DNA of 64,000 bases from an uncultured Mucilaginibacter sp. (GTDB lineage Bacteria; Bacteroidota; Bacteroidia; Sphingobacteriales; Sphingobacteriaceae). Shown one piece after another: positions 48,890 through 57,364 of this stretch; within the stretch, counting starts at the first letter, position 1, and each line of letters opens with the position of its first letter. The position numbers and the translations under genes were made by a program. The stretch lies in the NCBI GenBank assembly GCA_903891475.1, contig CAITEP010000010.1, forward strand, positions 157,242 through 221,241. The letters run 5' to 3'. The notes beneath the pieces are model-generated. The model ran no database searches, had not been told where the DNA came from, and worked only from the letters and a program-made list of their open reading frames with translations.

Positions 48890-50557
48890 TTAAATATTCA
48901 ACTTTTTCATTTCATTCACTGCATAATCGCAAGCACGTGCTGTTAAAGCCATATAGGTTAACGAAGGGTTTACGCATGAGCTAGACGCCATACAGGAACC
49001 ATCAGTAATAAATACGTTCTTCACCTCGTGCATTTGGTTAAAACTATTCAACACCGATGTTTTTGGGTCGAGCCCCATCCTAGCGGTGCCCATCTCGTGG
49101 TTGGCATTACCCGGAAAGGAGATTTCATTTTTCATACCAATATCCTTAAAACCAGCAGCATGTAGCATTTCGAGGGCGGTATTGCCCATGTCTTCATGCA
49201 TAGCATGCTCGTTTGCTTTAAACTCACAATCAATAGTAAGTGTTGGTCGCCCCCAGGGGTCTACCTTTTTAGTATTCAAGGTAATCCGATTGTTTTCATA
49301 AGGCAGGCATTCGCCAAAGGCCCAAAGCCCAACACCCCACCCTCCGGCTTCGGTTAAGCCATCTTTAAAAGTTGCCCCTATGGTTGCTTCGCTCGAACCA
49401 CGTCCCCTACCTGCCGACATGCCATAATGATAGCCTCTTAAAAATCCCGGCTCTTTTTTGTTAACATTCTTAAAACGAGGAATATAAGCGCTGGTTGGTC
49501 GGCGTCCATAATAGTAACTATCTTCATAACCCTCCACACTAGCCCATGCGGATAAGCCTTTATGATGGTCCATCAAATTACGGCCTACCTGATCGCTCTC
49601 ATTCCCCAAACCATTCGGAAATCTGGAAGATGTGGAGTTTAGCAAAATAAAACTGGTGGCCACGGTGGCGGCGTTCAAGAATATAATTTTAGCCTTAAAC
49701 ACCCTTATTTCACGGCTAAGGGTATCCATCACCTCTACTCCGCTGGCTCTTTGTTTTTGCTCATCGTATAAAACCTTGTTGACCAAGGAGTTTGTTCTAA
49801 CAGTTAGGTTACCAGTAGCATAGGCCGCAGGGAAGGTGCTGGCATTGGTACTGAAATAGGCACCATAAGGGCAACCACGATGGCACAGATCGCGCGCCAT
49901 ACAATGCCCCCGGCCTTTTACAGCCTTGGTTAAATTGGCGGTACGGCCAATAATCACCTTACGATCGGGATAAATACCTTCTATTTTCTCTTTAAACACT
50001 TTTTCCACCTTGTTCATTTCGAAAGGCGGCTGAAAGATACCATCGGGCAGTTGTGGAATGTTTTCAATGCTGCCACTTACGCCAATAAAATTCTCTACAT
50101 GATTATACCAAAGCGCTATATCTTTATAACGGATGGGCCAATCAACCCCTATGCCCTCTTTAACATTGGCTTCAAAATCAAGGTCGCTCCAGCGGTAACA
50201 CTGCCTCGACCATAATAACGACCTTCCGCCCAGCACATTAGCCCTTATCCAGTCGAACCGTTTTGCTTCATCATAAGGGTTTTGCTGATCGTTGATATAA
50301 AAATGTTTATTATCTTCTTTGAACGACCAATGCCTGCTTTGCACATAATGAACTGCCTTATCCTCAGTTGATAATTGCAAATGATGCGGAAATTCCCAGG
50401 GGTCTTTGATAGCGGTTGGATAGTTGGGATGCTCCAGGTTTGTACCCCGTTCCAATAGCAAAACCTTCAAACCTTTTTCGCAAAGCTCTTTAGCTGCCCA
50501 GCCGCCGGTAATGCCCGAACCTACTATAATGGCATCATATGTTAATTGTTCTTTCAT
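48890..50557 (-). CDS. GMC-family FAD-dependent oxidoreductase
   Basis: A 555-aa flavoprotein resembling the large subunit of gluconate/2-keto-gluconate-type dehydrogenases. The FAD-binding GxGxxG region is DAIIVGSGITGGWAAKELCEKGLKVLLLERG (residues 8-38), with VLGGRSLLWSRQCYRWSDLDF and the Cys-rich GRGHCMARDLCHRGCPYGAYFSTNA segment, and the active-site end NHEMGTARMG plus ITDGSCMASSSCVNPSLT. No signal peptide is present. The usual small subunit (gluconate 2-dehydrogenase subunit 3) is not in the window. The start codon overlaps the stop of the sugar-isomerase-like gene by one base (TAATG). Confidence 0.9.
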   Translation of the reverse strand: MKEQLTYDAIIVGSGITGGWAAKELCEKGLKVLLLERGTNLEHPNYPTAIKDPWEFPHHLQLSTEDKAVHYVQSRHWSFKEDNKHFYINDQQNPYDEAKRFDWIRANVLGGRSLLWSRQCYRWSDLDFEANVKEGIGVDWPIRYKDIALWYNHVENFIGVSGSIENIPQLPDGIFQPPFEMNKVEKVFKEKIEGIYPDRKVIIGRTANLTKAVKGRGHCMARDLCHRGCPYGAYFSTNASTFPAAYATGNLTVRTNSLVNKVLYDEQKQRASGVEVMDTLSREIRVFKAKIIFLNAATVATSFILLNSTSSRFPNGLGNESDQVGRNLMDHHKGLSAWASVEGYEDSYYYGRRPTSAYIPRFKNVNKKEPGFLRGYHYGMSAGRGRGSSEATIGATFKDGLTEAGGWGVGLWAFGECLPYENNRITLNTKKVDPWGRPTLTIDCEFKANEHAMHEDMGNTALEMLHAAGFKDIGMKNEISFPGNANHEMGTARMGLDPKTSVLNSFNQMHEVKNVFITDGSCMASSSCVNPSLTYMALTARACDYAVNEMKKLNI

Positions 50558-51483
50558 TAATATCTTTTTTCAAAATGGGCGCTCATTGCTTTGGGATAAT
50601 CTGCCAGGGTTATTTCTGGTTCTCCAATTTCGGGATGCCATAGCTTTTCCCATTCAAAGCTAAAATAACCTTGATAGTTGCCTTCCACTAAGGCATCAAT
50701 CGCTTTAAATATAGGCACATCGCCCTGGTTTAACAGCACATATTGTATTTTATCACCCACCAATTTGGCGTTTTTAATATGTGTATGCTTTATATAAGGC
50801 TTTAATTTATGATAAGCATCAATAGGGTCTTCTTTGGTGATCTCGTACATATTGCATACATCCCAAATCATGCCGGCGTTAGGGTGTTGGATGGCCTTCA
50901 TTACATATTCCAAATCGTTTATATGAACCAAATCGCCATGCGACTCCACCAAAACATTTACCTTGCTGCCTTTGGCATGGTCGGCAAGTTGTAATATGCC
51001 ATTTATAATTAACTCGAACGCTGCTGCTTTTTGCGCATTCTCTTTTGGTAAATTATTAGGGAAAACCCGCACGTTTGGGCAATTAAGTTGTTGTGCCAGG
51101 TCAATAAACCGCTTCCCTTCATCCATGTTTTTTTGACGTTCTGTCGGCTCAGTAATATGCATGGTGGCTGATGAGCCTAAATCAACAAATAGTAAACCCT
51201 TATCCTCCATTATCTTCATGGTTTCTTTGCGGGCTTCGGGTGTACTTAAATCTTTCGCTTTTGTCAAATCCATTTCGCGTTGAATACCCCGTAATTCAAT
51301 CCCCTTATAACCATTTGCGGCAGCAAAATCGGTAAATTGTTTGAGCGACCAATCGGGGCAACCCAAGGTGGAAAAGGAGAGTTTAGGCTGATATTTTGAA
51401 AATGCGAATGAAGGAAGGAAAGCAGTTCCGGCACATAAAAGGGCGCTGGTTTGTAAAAACTGACGACGGGTAGTAGTTGCCAT
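50557..51483 (-). CDS. Sugar phosphate isomerase/epimerase-type TIM-barrel protein with Tat signal
   Basis: A 308-aa protein with a twin-arginine signal (TTTRRQFLQTSALLCAGTAFLPSFAFS) followed by a xylose-isomerase-like TIM barrel (LSFSTLGCPDWSLKQFTDFAAANGYKGIELRGIQ, NVLVESHGDLVHI, MIWDVCNMYEI, YFSFEWEKLWHPEIGE). The acidic metal ligands of the family (Glu in LVESHGD, Asp in IWDVCN, Glu near the end) are visible. The barrel would fold in the cytosol and be exported to the periplasm. It is translationally coupled to the GMC oxidoreductase; a common carbohydrate pathway is likely but unproven. Confidence 0.88.
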   Translation of the reverse strand: MATTTRRQFLQTSALLCAGTAFLPSFAFSKYQPKLSFSTLGCPDWSLKQFTDFAAANGYKGIELRGIQREMDLTKAKDLSTPEARKETMKIMEDKGLLFVDLGSSATMHITEPTERQKNMDEGKRFIDLAQQLNCPNVRVFPNNLPKENAQKAAAFELIINGILQLADHAKGSKVNVLVESHGDLVHINDLEYVMKAIQHPNAGMIWDVCNMYEITKEDPIDAYHKLKPYIKHTHIKNAKLVGDKIQYVLLNQGDVPIFKAIDALVEGNYQGYFSFEWEKLWHPEIGEPEITLADYPKAMSAHFEKRY

Positions 51484-51717
51484 TACGTTAACTTTTAGGA
51501 TGATTGGTTATATCAAAGCTAATGTTTTTATTATAAAGGTCAAATTACTTAAATGGATATATTGTGTTGGTTTTTGTAATGATAGATAGCTTGGGTTTAT
51601 CGGTTAAAATTAGGTATTCATCTATCTAATAAGCTAAGGCATCTATTTAATTTGCTTTTTAGAATTAAAAAAGCTTATTTAGGGAACAATTATAATAGAA
51701 CTGTAAAAATTCCAACA

Positions 51718-52224
51718 ATGAAAATAAACAAGAAAATTACCGTAGCAATTACGCTGATAGGTGTAATGGCTTTAAGCGTGGCTGCATCCTTGCCGCCCGA
51801 TCGTGAACCACCAAAATTAGTTAATTTAAAGGTATTCCCTAAGAATATACCTTATAAGGTTTTAGACCATGCGATGGATGTTTGGTCGGCTTCATTAGGG
51901 GTTCATTGTAATTTTTGTCATGAGCGTAATGCTGAAACCAATAAAATGGATTTTGCCAGTGATGCCAAGCCTGAAAAAGGATGGGCACGTGAAATGTTTA
52001 AGATGACATCTAAAATAAACAGTAAATATTTCAGGGCCGAAAAAGACTCCTTAGGCTTGGTTAAGTTTTCGGGTATCAATTGTAATACTTGCCACAATGG
52101 TAAAGCGCATCCGGAAGCTAAAGAGCCTGAAGAACAACATGGTCCATGGGGCCCTCCTCCGGGTGGCGCACCAGCCGGAACACCTCCGCCACCGCCAGCC
52201 GCACCAGAAGGACAACAACATTAA
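51718..52224 (+). CDS. Reaction-centre-type c-type cytochrome, exported
   Basis: A 168-aa protein. The signal peptide starts at ATG 51718 (MKINKKITVAITLIGVMALSVAA); the open frame from 51652 adds 22 residues that are not a signal. Two haem-binding motifs are C64-N-F-C67-H68 and C122-N-T-C125-H126. The segment KVLDHAMDVWSASLGVHCNFCH resembles the photosynthetic-reaction-centre cytochrome family (Pfam CytoC_RC), which in non-phototrophs serves other electron transfer. The C-terminus is a Pro/Gly-rich tail (PWGPPPGGAP). It is divergent from the isomerase-like/GMC unit, and might accept electrons from it. Confidence 0.85.
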   Translation: MKINKKITVAITLIGVMALSVAASLPPDREPPKLVNLKVFPKNIPYKVLDHAMDVWSASLGVHCNFCHERNAETNKMDFASDAKPEKGWAREMFKMTSKINSKYFRAEKDSLGLVKFSGINCNTCHNGKAHPEAKEPEEQHGPWGPPPGGAPAGTPPPPPAAPEGQQH

Positions 52225-52237
52225 TATTTAATGCATA

Positions 52238-52275
52238 ATATAAAACCCGGATGTTAATCCGGGTTTTATTGTTTT
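52238..52275. terminator. Strong bidirectional terminator hairpin
   Basis: ATAAAACCCGGAT (52240-52252) pairs perfectly with ATCCGGGTTTTAT (52257-52269) over a GTTA tetraloop. T-rich sequence follows on the plus strand, and A-rich arms give a T run on the minus strand, so it can serve both the cytochrome c gene and the convergent TonB receptor gene. Confidence 0.85.
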
Positions 52276-52335
52276 AGAGAGTTAACTCATTATCTCTGCT
52301 TGATTAAATATGCCATTGATTGTCACTTAAATGAA

Positions 52336-54777
52336 TCAATTGCCCCCTTTAACCCTGTTTTTTTCGCTATCCGAACCTGATTGATGTTCACGTACTTTTA
52401 TTTTATTGTTACCAAAATTGTAAGTAAAAGTTAGGCGCGCTATCCTGCTTTCGTGTTTTTGGTGAATATCTAAATTGGTACCAGCGTATACTGTACTTAC
52501 ATCATTTGTACGGGTATTAAATATATCGCTAACCGAAAATTTGAGGTTTGCCTTCTTTTTGGCAAATGAATGGCTTATTCCAGCATCAACAGAATATTGA
52601 GGTTTTACATTAAACAAAGCATAAGTTAATGCACTTTGATAATTGCCACTTAGCTCAAATTTATAACCTTGTATAGGTAAAAATGTCTCGTTTGCACGTA
52701 ATTGATAAGCAACTTTGCCATTATCAAGGTTTTGTCCTTCTAATCCATTCGATTTAAAACCTAAATAAAAGCCTGTCGCATTGATATCTCCTGTCCACCA
52801 TTTTGTGATGGTGTATGGGCTATATAAGTTTATACTATAACTGTTTTGAATTTGAAGATTTTGTTGGGTTACATAGGTGGCTTTTGTTGAAACTATTGTT
52901 CCTGTTATTTCAGCTATTGCATCTGTGGTTCGGCTATAACCCAGGCTTAAATTAATACTGTTATTATAAGTGTAATTAAACTCAAAGTTGTTAGTGTATT
53001 GAGGTTTCAAGTATGGGTTTCCTTTTTGATAGGTATATGGATCCAAATGATATACAAATGGGTTTAGGTTATCATATTGCGGACGATCAACCCTTCGGCT
53101 GTATGAAAAGCTCACCGAATTTTTATCGTTAATGGTTTGATTAATAAAGGCGCTTGGAAATAAGTCCAAATAATCTCTGCTTATAATTTGTGATACGTTA
53201 AGCGAATCGCCATTAGCTATCGAACTAGTATATTCTGCACGTAAGCCCAATTGTATCGAAAACTTTTTGTATGATTTACTAAGATTAGCATAGCCGGCGG
53301 CAATTTTTTCGTCATATATAAAGTGGTTCACACTTTCATAAGCAACGCTAGTGCTTATAGTTTGGTTCAAGTTATTATCTGTTTTAACATCGCTATATTT
53401 AACGCCGGTCTCTAATTTTACATCCTTTGTTATGGGCTTGGTGTAATCAACTTTCCCGGTAATGATGTTAATTGTTGAGGGTGTTATGTTGCCCAAAAAG
53501 TCATTAGGATGTTGCGAGCTTCCATTAGGCAGATAAAAATTAGTGTTATAATAGGAGGTGCTATTATTTTTAAACTTTGAGTAATCAAAATCAGCATTGA
53601 TTTGTTGCCCGGCCGTGTCAATTTTATAGCTATCATTTACATTAAAGGCTACGCTATTATAGGTTTGATGAATAGTTGAAATGGTTTGTAACGATGAGTC
53701 AATTTGGGTAAATGATTTACCAATATTGGTATTGTTAAAGTTATTGTCCTGTTCCCCACTAAAATAACCACTAAATAAAAAGCCAATGGTGTTTTTTGTA
53801 GTGATATCATAATCGGCACCTAGTCTATAACTGTTATTATTGCTTAATTGCGGCATGCTGGTATGCTGATTAAAAAAGGTAGTATCGGCAACTATGCGTT
53901 TCAAATAGATGTCGCCACTTCGCTTATTGTCGTTATGACTAAAAGATCCAAATATATTAAGGTCTCCTTCTTTGTGGTTTAAAATCAGCGTTTCGTTGTC
54001 CTTGCCATAAGTACCATACCCAGCTCCAAGTGTAATGCTTCCGTTTGTTCCGCTTTGCTTGTTCTTTTTAAGTTTAATATTGATGATGCCAGAGTTTCCA
54101 GCCGCATCATACTTTGCTGATGGATTAGTAATGATCTCGATTGATTGTATGGTGGTTCCATCAGTCGACCGTAATAGGGTAGCCAATTGTGTTGGAGTTA
54201 AGTAAGTAAGTTTATCATTAATCATAACGGTAACACCTTGTTTCCCTCTCAGGCTAATGTTATCATCCTTATCAACCGTAACACCTGGGGCACGTTGCAA
54301 AATTTCCATTGCCGAATTGCCTGCCGCTAATACGCTATTTTCAACATTCATAACCGTTTTGTCAATCTTGCGCTCAATTAAAGGTTTTGTTGAGGTGATA
54401 TTAACTGTTTTTAAGGTACCGCTTAATTGATTCAGCTTTAAATCAGGAATTGTATATTCATTTGGTAGTGAGTCTATTTTAAATGGCGCACTCAAAGCTT
54501 TATCATACCCAACATTGGTAGCCTTGATTAAATAGGTACCTGGTTTAATATTATCAAATGCATAGTGCCCACTTTCGTTACTAAGCATACCCTTTACAAT
54601 AGTTGAGTCGGTAGCTTTTAACAACGCTACGGTAGCAAAGTCTAACGGTTTACCTGTTCCATCCACCAATAATCCCGTAACCTTTGTTTGGGGTTTTGTG
54701 GCTTGCGCAAAAATTGTCGCCGTGCATAGTAGAAGTAGCATGGCGGTTGTGCATATTTTCAATGTAAATGTTTTCAT
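52336..54777 (-). CDS. TonB-dependent outer membrane receptor (OMP_b-brl_3 type)
   Basis: An 813-aa outer membrane protein. Signal peptide is 1-25. A carboxypeptidase-regulatory-like domain (about 30-115, TGLLVDGTGKPLDFATVALLK) is followed by a plug-like region (NSAMEILQRAPGVTVDKDDNISLRGKQGVTVMINDKLTYLTPTQL) and a large beta barrel ending FTYNFGNNKIKVREHQSG. This architecture matches the Bacteroidota outer membrane beta-barrel family PF14905, which lacks a typical TonB box. Ligand unknown. It faces the PspC gene across a gene-free region of 291 bp that carries GTTAAT three times (54828-54857). Confidence 0.9.
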   Translation of the reverse strand: MKTFTLKICTTAMLLLLCTATIFAQATKPQTKVTGLLVDGTGKPLDFATVALLKATDSTIVKGMLSNESGHYAFDNIKPGTYLIKATNVGYDKALSAPFKIDSLPNEYTIPDLKLNQLSGTLKTVNITSTKPLIERKIDKTVMNVENSVLAAGNSAMEILQRAPGVTVDKDDNISLRGKQGVTVMINDKLTYLTPTQLATLLRSTDGTTIQSIEIITNPSAKYDAAGNSGIINIKLKKNKQSGTNGSITLGAGYGTYGKDNETLILNHKEGDLNIFGSFSHNDNKRSGDIYLKRIVADTTFFNQHTSMPQLSNNNSYRLGADYDITTKNTIGFLFSGYFSGEQDNNFNNTNIGKSFTQIDSSLQTISTIHQTYNSVAFNVNDSYKIDTAGQQINADFDYSKFKNNSTSYYNTNFYLPNGSSQHPNDFLGNITPSTINIITGKVDYTKPITKDVKLETGVKYSDVKTDNNLNQTISTSVAYESVNHFIYDEKIAAGYANLSKSYKKFSIQLGLRAEYTSSIANGDSLNVSQIISRDYLDLFPSAFINQTINDKNSVSFSYSRRVDRPQYDNLNPFVYHLDPYTYQKGNPYLKPQYTNNFEFNYTYNNSINLSLGYSRTTDAIAEITGTIVSTKATYVTQQNLQIQNSYSINLYSPYTITKWWTGDINATGFYLGFKSNGLEGQNLDNGKVAYQLRANETFLPIQGYKFELSGNYQSALTYALFNVKPQYSVDAGISHSFAKKKANLKFSVSDIFNTRTNDVSTVYAGTNLDIHQKHESRIARLTFTYNFGNNKIKVREHQSGSDSEKNRVKGGN

Positions 54778-55068
54778 TTTTTTGGCAATAGTTTTCCCAT
54801 TAAAGAATGGGCTTCTTTTTAAAAATTGTTAATTAAAATTTTGTTAATCCTGTTAATTAAGGTTATGCCTGATTTTTGTTTTAGGTATGATGTTTTATAT
54901 TTAATCAGGCAACCGCTGTTTCATAATATTTTTTATTTACAATACGCTTTTCAAATACTGTTTTATATAAGATGCTGTTTGTGATGCAAACGTTACAGTG
55001 AATCTGTTTTTTTATTAAATTTATTGAGCTGCAATTTGTTTTAAGCCACATTGCAGCCCTTTAAAACT

Positions 55069-56718
55069 TTATTTCATTTTTAAAACACTACCAGGTTTAG
55101 AAAAAAGCAAAGTGTCAATCTTACATTGTAAGCCATTTTCAGTTATTATAAACTCAGCCGATTTGAGTTTGTTACCATCCCGTTTATTGGTTACATTACA
55201 TCCATAAACATCAGCAGCGTTCATTATCCTATCCATATCGCGCTCAATTACCACCTTTGTATTCAAAGGCAATTTTAGTGTAAGTTGTACCGATTCTTCA
55301 TGCCATTGGTCGTCATGCGTATTTAACAGCTTGTAATTAAAAGTTAGCACGGTATCATTCTGACTAAATATATACTTAGTATTGCGTACATTAAACAAAG
55401 CGTTTTCGTAATTGCGGCCCCTTGCCTTATAAAAGGCTACCAAAACAGGTGTTTTGATATCGCTTCGTTCAACGTCAAGGTAAACGTTATGTAATTCGCG
55501 ATTTTCGTCAACATCTTTCAAGCTTATATTTTCATTTTTTATAAGGTTTTTTAAATTTAAGCGTGCACTGTCGCTAGCTGTAAAGTACTTTAGGTCATTT
55601 AGCTTTAGGTAATAGGTGTTGTTTTTTGTTGGCAACAAATTCATCGTTTTGCTATAACTGGCCTCTTCCTTGTAATTTTGAACAATCTCCAGCACAAAGA
55701 AGATCAATGATGCAAGAGCAACCAACCAAACAACCAATGCGGATGTGCCGGTAATAAAGTTTACGGTGCCGGTTCTAAATATGCCCTTTAACGTTAGTAA
55801 TACAATGGTAATTAGCGGAATTAAGCCAACAATAAGCGCGGAGATACCTAGCGGGGTTAAATTATGGATATGTGCAAAATTAAAAGGTGTTCCCGGTAAA
55901 ACAGCCATGTTGCCAAACCCTACTACCATTATAAACGCAATAATTAAAAAAACCATAAACCCAAAGCAGCATAAAATAATGGCAATGCCAATTAATTTTG
56001 ATATTAGTTTTACAAGTAATGTAATAAAGGCCATAAGATGCTGCGCTAAATCGCCAACAAAATCACGTGCTCTGTATACAAAAGGTTTAGCCTCTCCTCC
56101 AAATGCCGAAAAATTGTTTTTCATGGCATTTAGTTCCTCTTCTAAATTTCTCTTAAAGCCTTGTAGGTTCTGCTTTTCGCCTTTCATGGCCATCTTATCC
56201 GCACGCGTAATAGCTTTAGGCACCACTAACCATAATATAAAATAAAGTATTAAACCGCTACCGCCCAAAACACTGGCAAAAGCGAAAGCAAGACGAATCC
56301 ATACAACGTCTAAATCAAAATAGTTAGCTATACCTGCGCAAACACCAGCCACCAAATGGTCGTCTGGGTTTCTAAATAGCCTTCTTTTATTGTTGGTTTT
56401 AAATCGATACGTACCCCCCGCTTCTTCTTGCTCATTACCTTGCTCAAATTCCGCCACAGCTCCCATTTGAGTTATTACAAGCTTAACATCATTTTCTATA
56501 ATAACCTGTCTGTTCCTGTTTCCGTCCATATCTTTTAAAAGTATTTCATTAAACATTTCAGCAATGCGGTTTTCAATGTCGGTAGTAATTTCCAAACTAT
56601 CTGCCGAGTCCATAAAATGGCGCTTTACTTCCATCATATAGTTTTTTAGTATTTCATAGGCATCTTCTTCAATATGAAAAACGGAGCCGTTTATGTTTAT
56701 TATAATTGTCTTATTCAT
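55069..56718 (-). CDS. PspC-domain membrane protein
   Basis: A 549-aa membrane protein. A cytosolic N-terminal region (NKTIIININGSVFHIEEDAYEILKNYM) is followed by a PspC domain (about 110-172, RRLFRNPDDHLVAGVCAGIANYFDLDVVWIRLAFA), several more membrane helices (about 210-345) and a C-terminal 200-residue extracytoplasmic part rich in beta strands. PspC-type proteins sense or buffer envelope stress. It follows the PadR regulator on the same strand with a 126-bp gap that contains a short repeat array; this pair recurs in Bacteroidota. Confidence 0.88.
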   Translation of the reverse strand: MNKTIIININGSVFHIEEDAYEILKNYMMEVKRHFMDSADSLEITTDIENRIAEMFNEILLKDMDGNRNRQVIIENDVKLVITQMGAVAEFEQGNEQEEAGGTYRFKTNNKRRLFRNPDDHLVAGVCAGIANYFDLDVVWIRLAFAFASVLGGSGLILYFILWLVVPKAITRADKMAMKGEKQNLQGFKRNLEEELNAMKNNFSAFGGEAKPFVYRARDFVGDLAQHLMAFITLLVKLISKLIGIAIILCCFGFMVFLIIAFIMVVGFGNMAVLPGTPFNFAHIHNLTPLGISALIVGLIPLITIVLLTLKGIFRTGTVNFITGTSALVVWLVALASLIFFVLEIVQNYKEEASYSKTMNLLPTKNNTYYLKLNDLKYFTASDSARLNLKNLIKNENISLKDVDENRELHNVYLDVERSDIKTPVLVAFYKARGRNYENALFNVRNTKYIFSQNDTVLTFNYKLLNTHDDQWHEESVQLTLKLPLNTKVVIERDMDRIMNAADVYGCNVTNKRDGNKLKSAEFIITENGLQCKIDTLLFSKPGSVLKMK

Positions 56719-56744
56719 TTTGTTTTCGTTTAATTGTTATTTTT

Positions 56745-56786
56745 CAGTTGTCATTAGTCAGTTGTCATTGGTCGGTTATCATAGCT
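56745..56786. repeat. Three degenerate 14-bp tandem units (CAGTTGTCATTAGT)
   Basis: CAGTTGTCATTAGT (56745-56758), CAGTTGTCATTGGT (56759-56772) and CGGTTATCATAGCT (56773-56786) follow one another exactly. They lie between padR and the PspC gene, on the transcribed 5' side of the latter. The 14-bp unit length equals that of the TAAGTTGAAGGTTG repeat at 14287-14314. Confidence 0.75.
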
Positions 56787-56844
56787 CATTTTCATATAAC
56801 CATTTCTTGATATACATTCACTTCCGGACTTCCCGACTTAAAAT

Positions 56845-57177
56845 CTACCCTTTTCTTGCTCCAATGGCAGTTTGAACAGCAAAAAGTAGCTCCTCCCATG
56901 TTTTATCAAGTTGTTTCAAAACTTCCCGCCCTTCTTCTGATAGCATATAATACTTTCGAGGAGGCCCCGACGTAGACTCCACCCAGTTGTAGGTTAGCAG
57001 TCCGTTGTTTTTTAACCTGGTTAGTAAAGGATATAAAGTGCCTTCAACAACAAGTAGCTGTGCTTTTTTTAATTCGGCAATAATGTCCGATGCGTAGGTC
57101 TCGCCTTTGGCAATAATTGAAAGGATGCAATACTCCAGTATCCCCTTTCGCATTTGGGTTTGTGTGTTCTCAACCAT
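56845..57177 (-). CDS. PadR-family transcriptional regulator
   Basis: A 110-aa winged-helix regulator: LEYCILSIIAKGETYASDIIAELKKAQLLVVEGTLYPLLTRLKNNGLLTYNW is the diagnostic PadR segment, followed by SGPPRKYYMLSEEGREVL and a short C-terminal helix for dimerisation. It precedes the PspC-domain gene, which it likely controls. A palindrome TGTATT-ATGC-AATACA lies 28 bp upstream of its start and overlaps the presumed -33 element of its promoter. Confidence 0.94.
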   Translation of the reverse strand: MVENTQTQMRKGILEYCILSIIAKGETYASDIIAELKKAQLLVVEGTLYPLLTRLKNNGLLTYNWVESTSGPPRKYYMLSEEGREVLKQLDKTWEELLFAVQTAIGARKG

Positions 57178-57184
57178 AATGATG

Positions 57185-57220
57185 CAAAGATATATGTTTT
57201 AAATTGTATTATGCAATACA
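57185..57220 (-). promoter_or_regulatory. Promoter and probable PadR operator
   Basis: On the minus strand TATCTTTG (57192-57185) matches TAnnTTTG. A TTG at 57216-57214 lies 21 nt upstream and can serve as -33. That TTG is inside the 16-bp palindrome TGTATTATGCAATACA (57205-57220), so a bound repressor would cover the -33 element. Autoregulation by PadR is inference. Confidence 0.6.
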
Positions 57221-57295
57221 TAGTACTAAAATTATCACTTTTTAGGGGTAAATCGAACTATTTTTTAAAAAAAATGATGTTTTTTATGTTTTTAC

Positions 57296-57326
57296 TTGAC
57301 AAATTGATAACAGAAGCGTACTTTTA
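57296..57326 (+). promoter_or_regulatory. Promoter of the SusC/SusD operon
   Basis: TTG at 57296-57298 (within TTGACA) and TACTTTTA at 57319-57326 are 20 nt apart, close to the Bacteroidota -33/-7 arrangement with one mismatch in the last base of TAnnTTTG. The start codon of the susC-like gene is 39 bp downstream, giving a normal leader. Confidence 0.6.
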
Positions 57327-57364
57327 ACAATAATTAACTATTAACTGATCTTAGTATTAACAAC

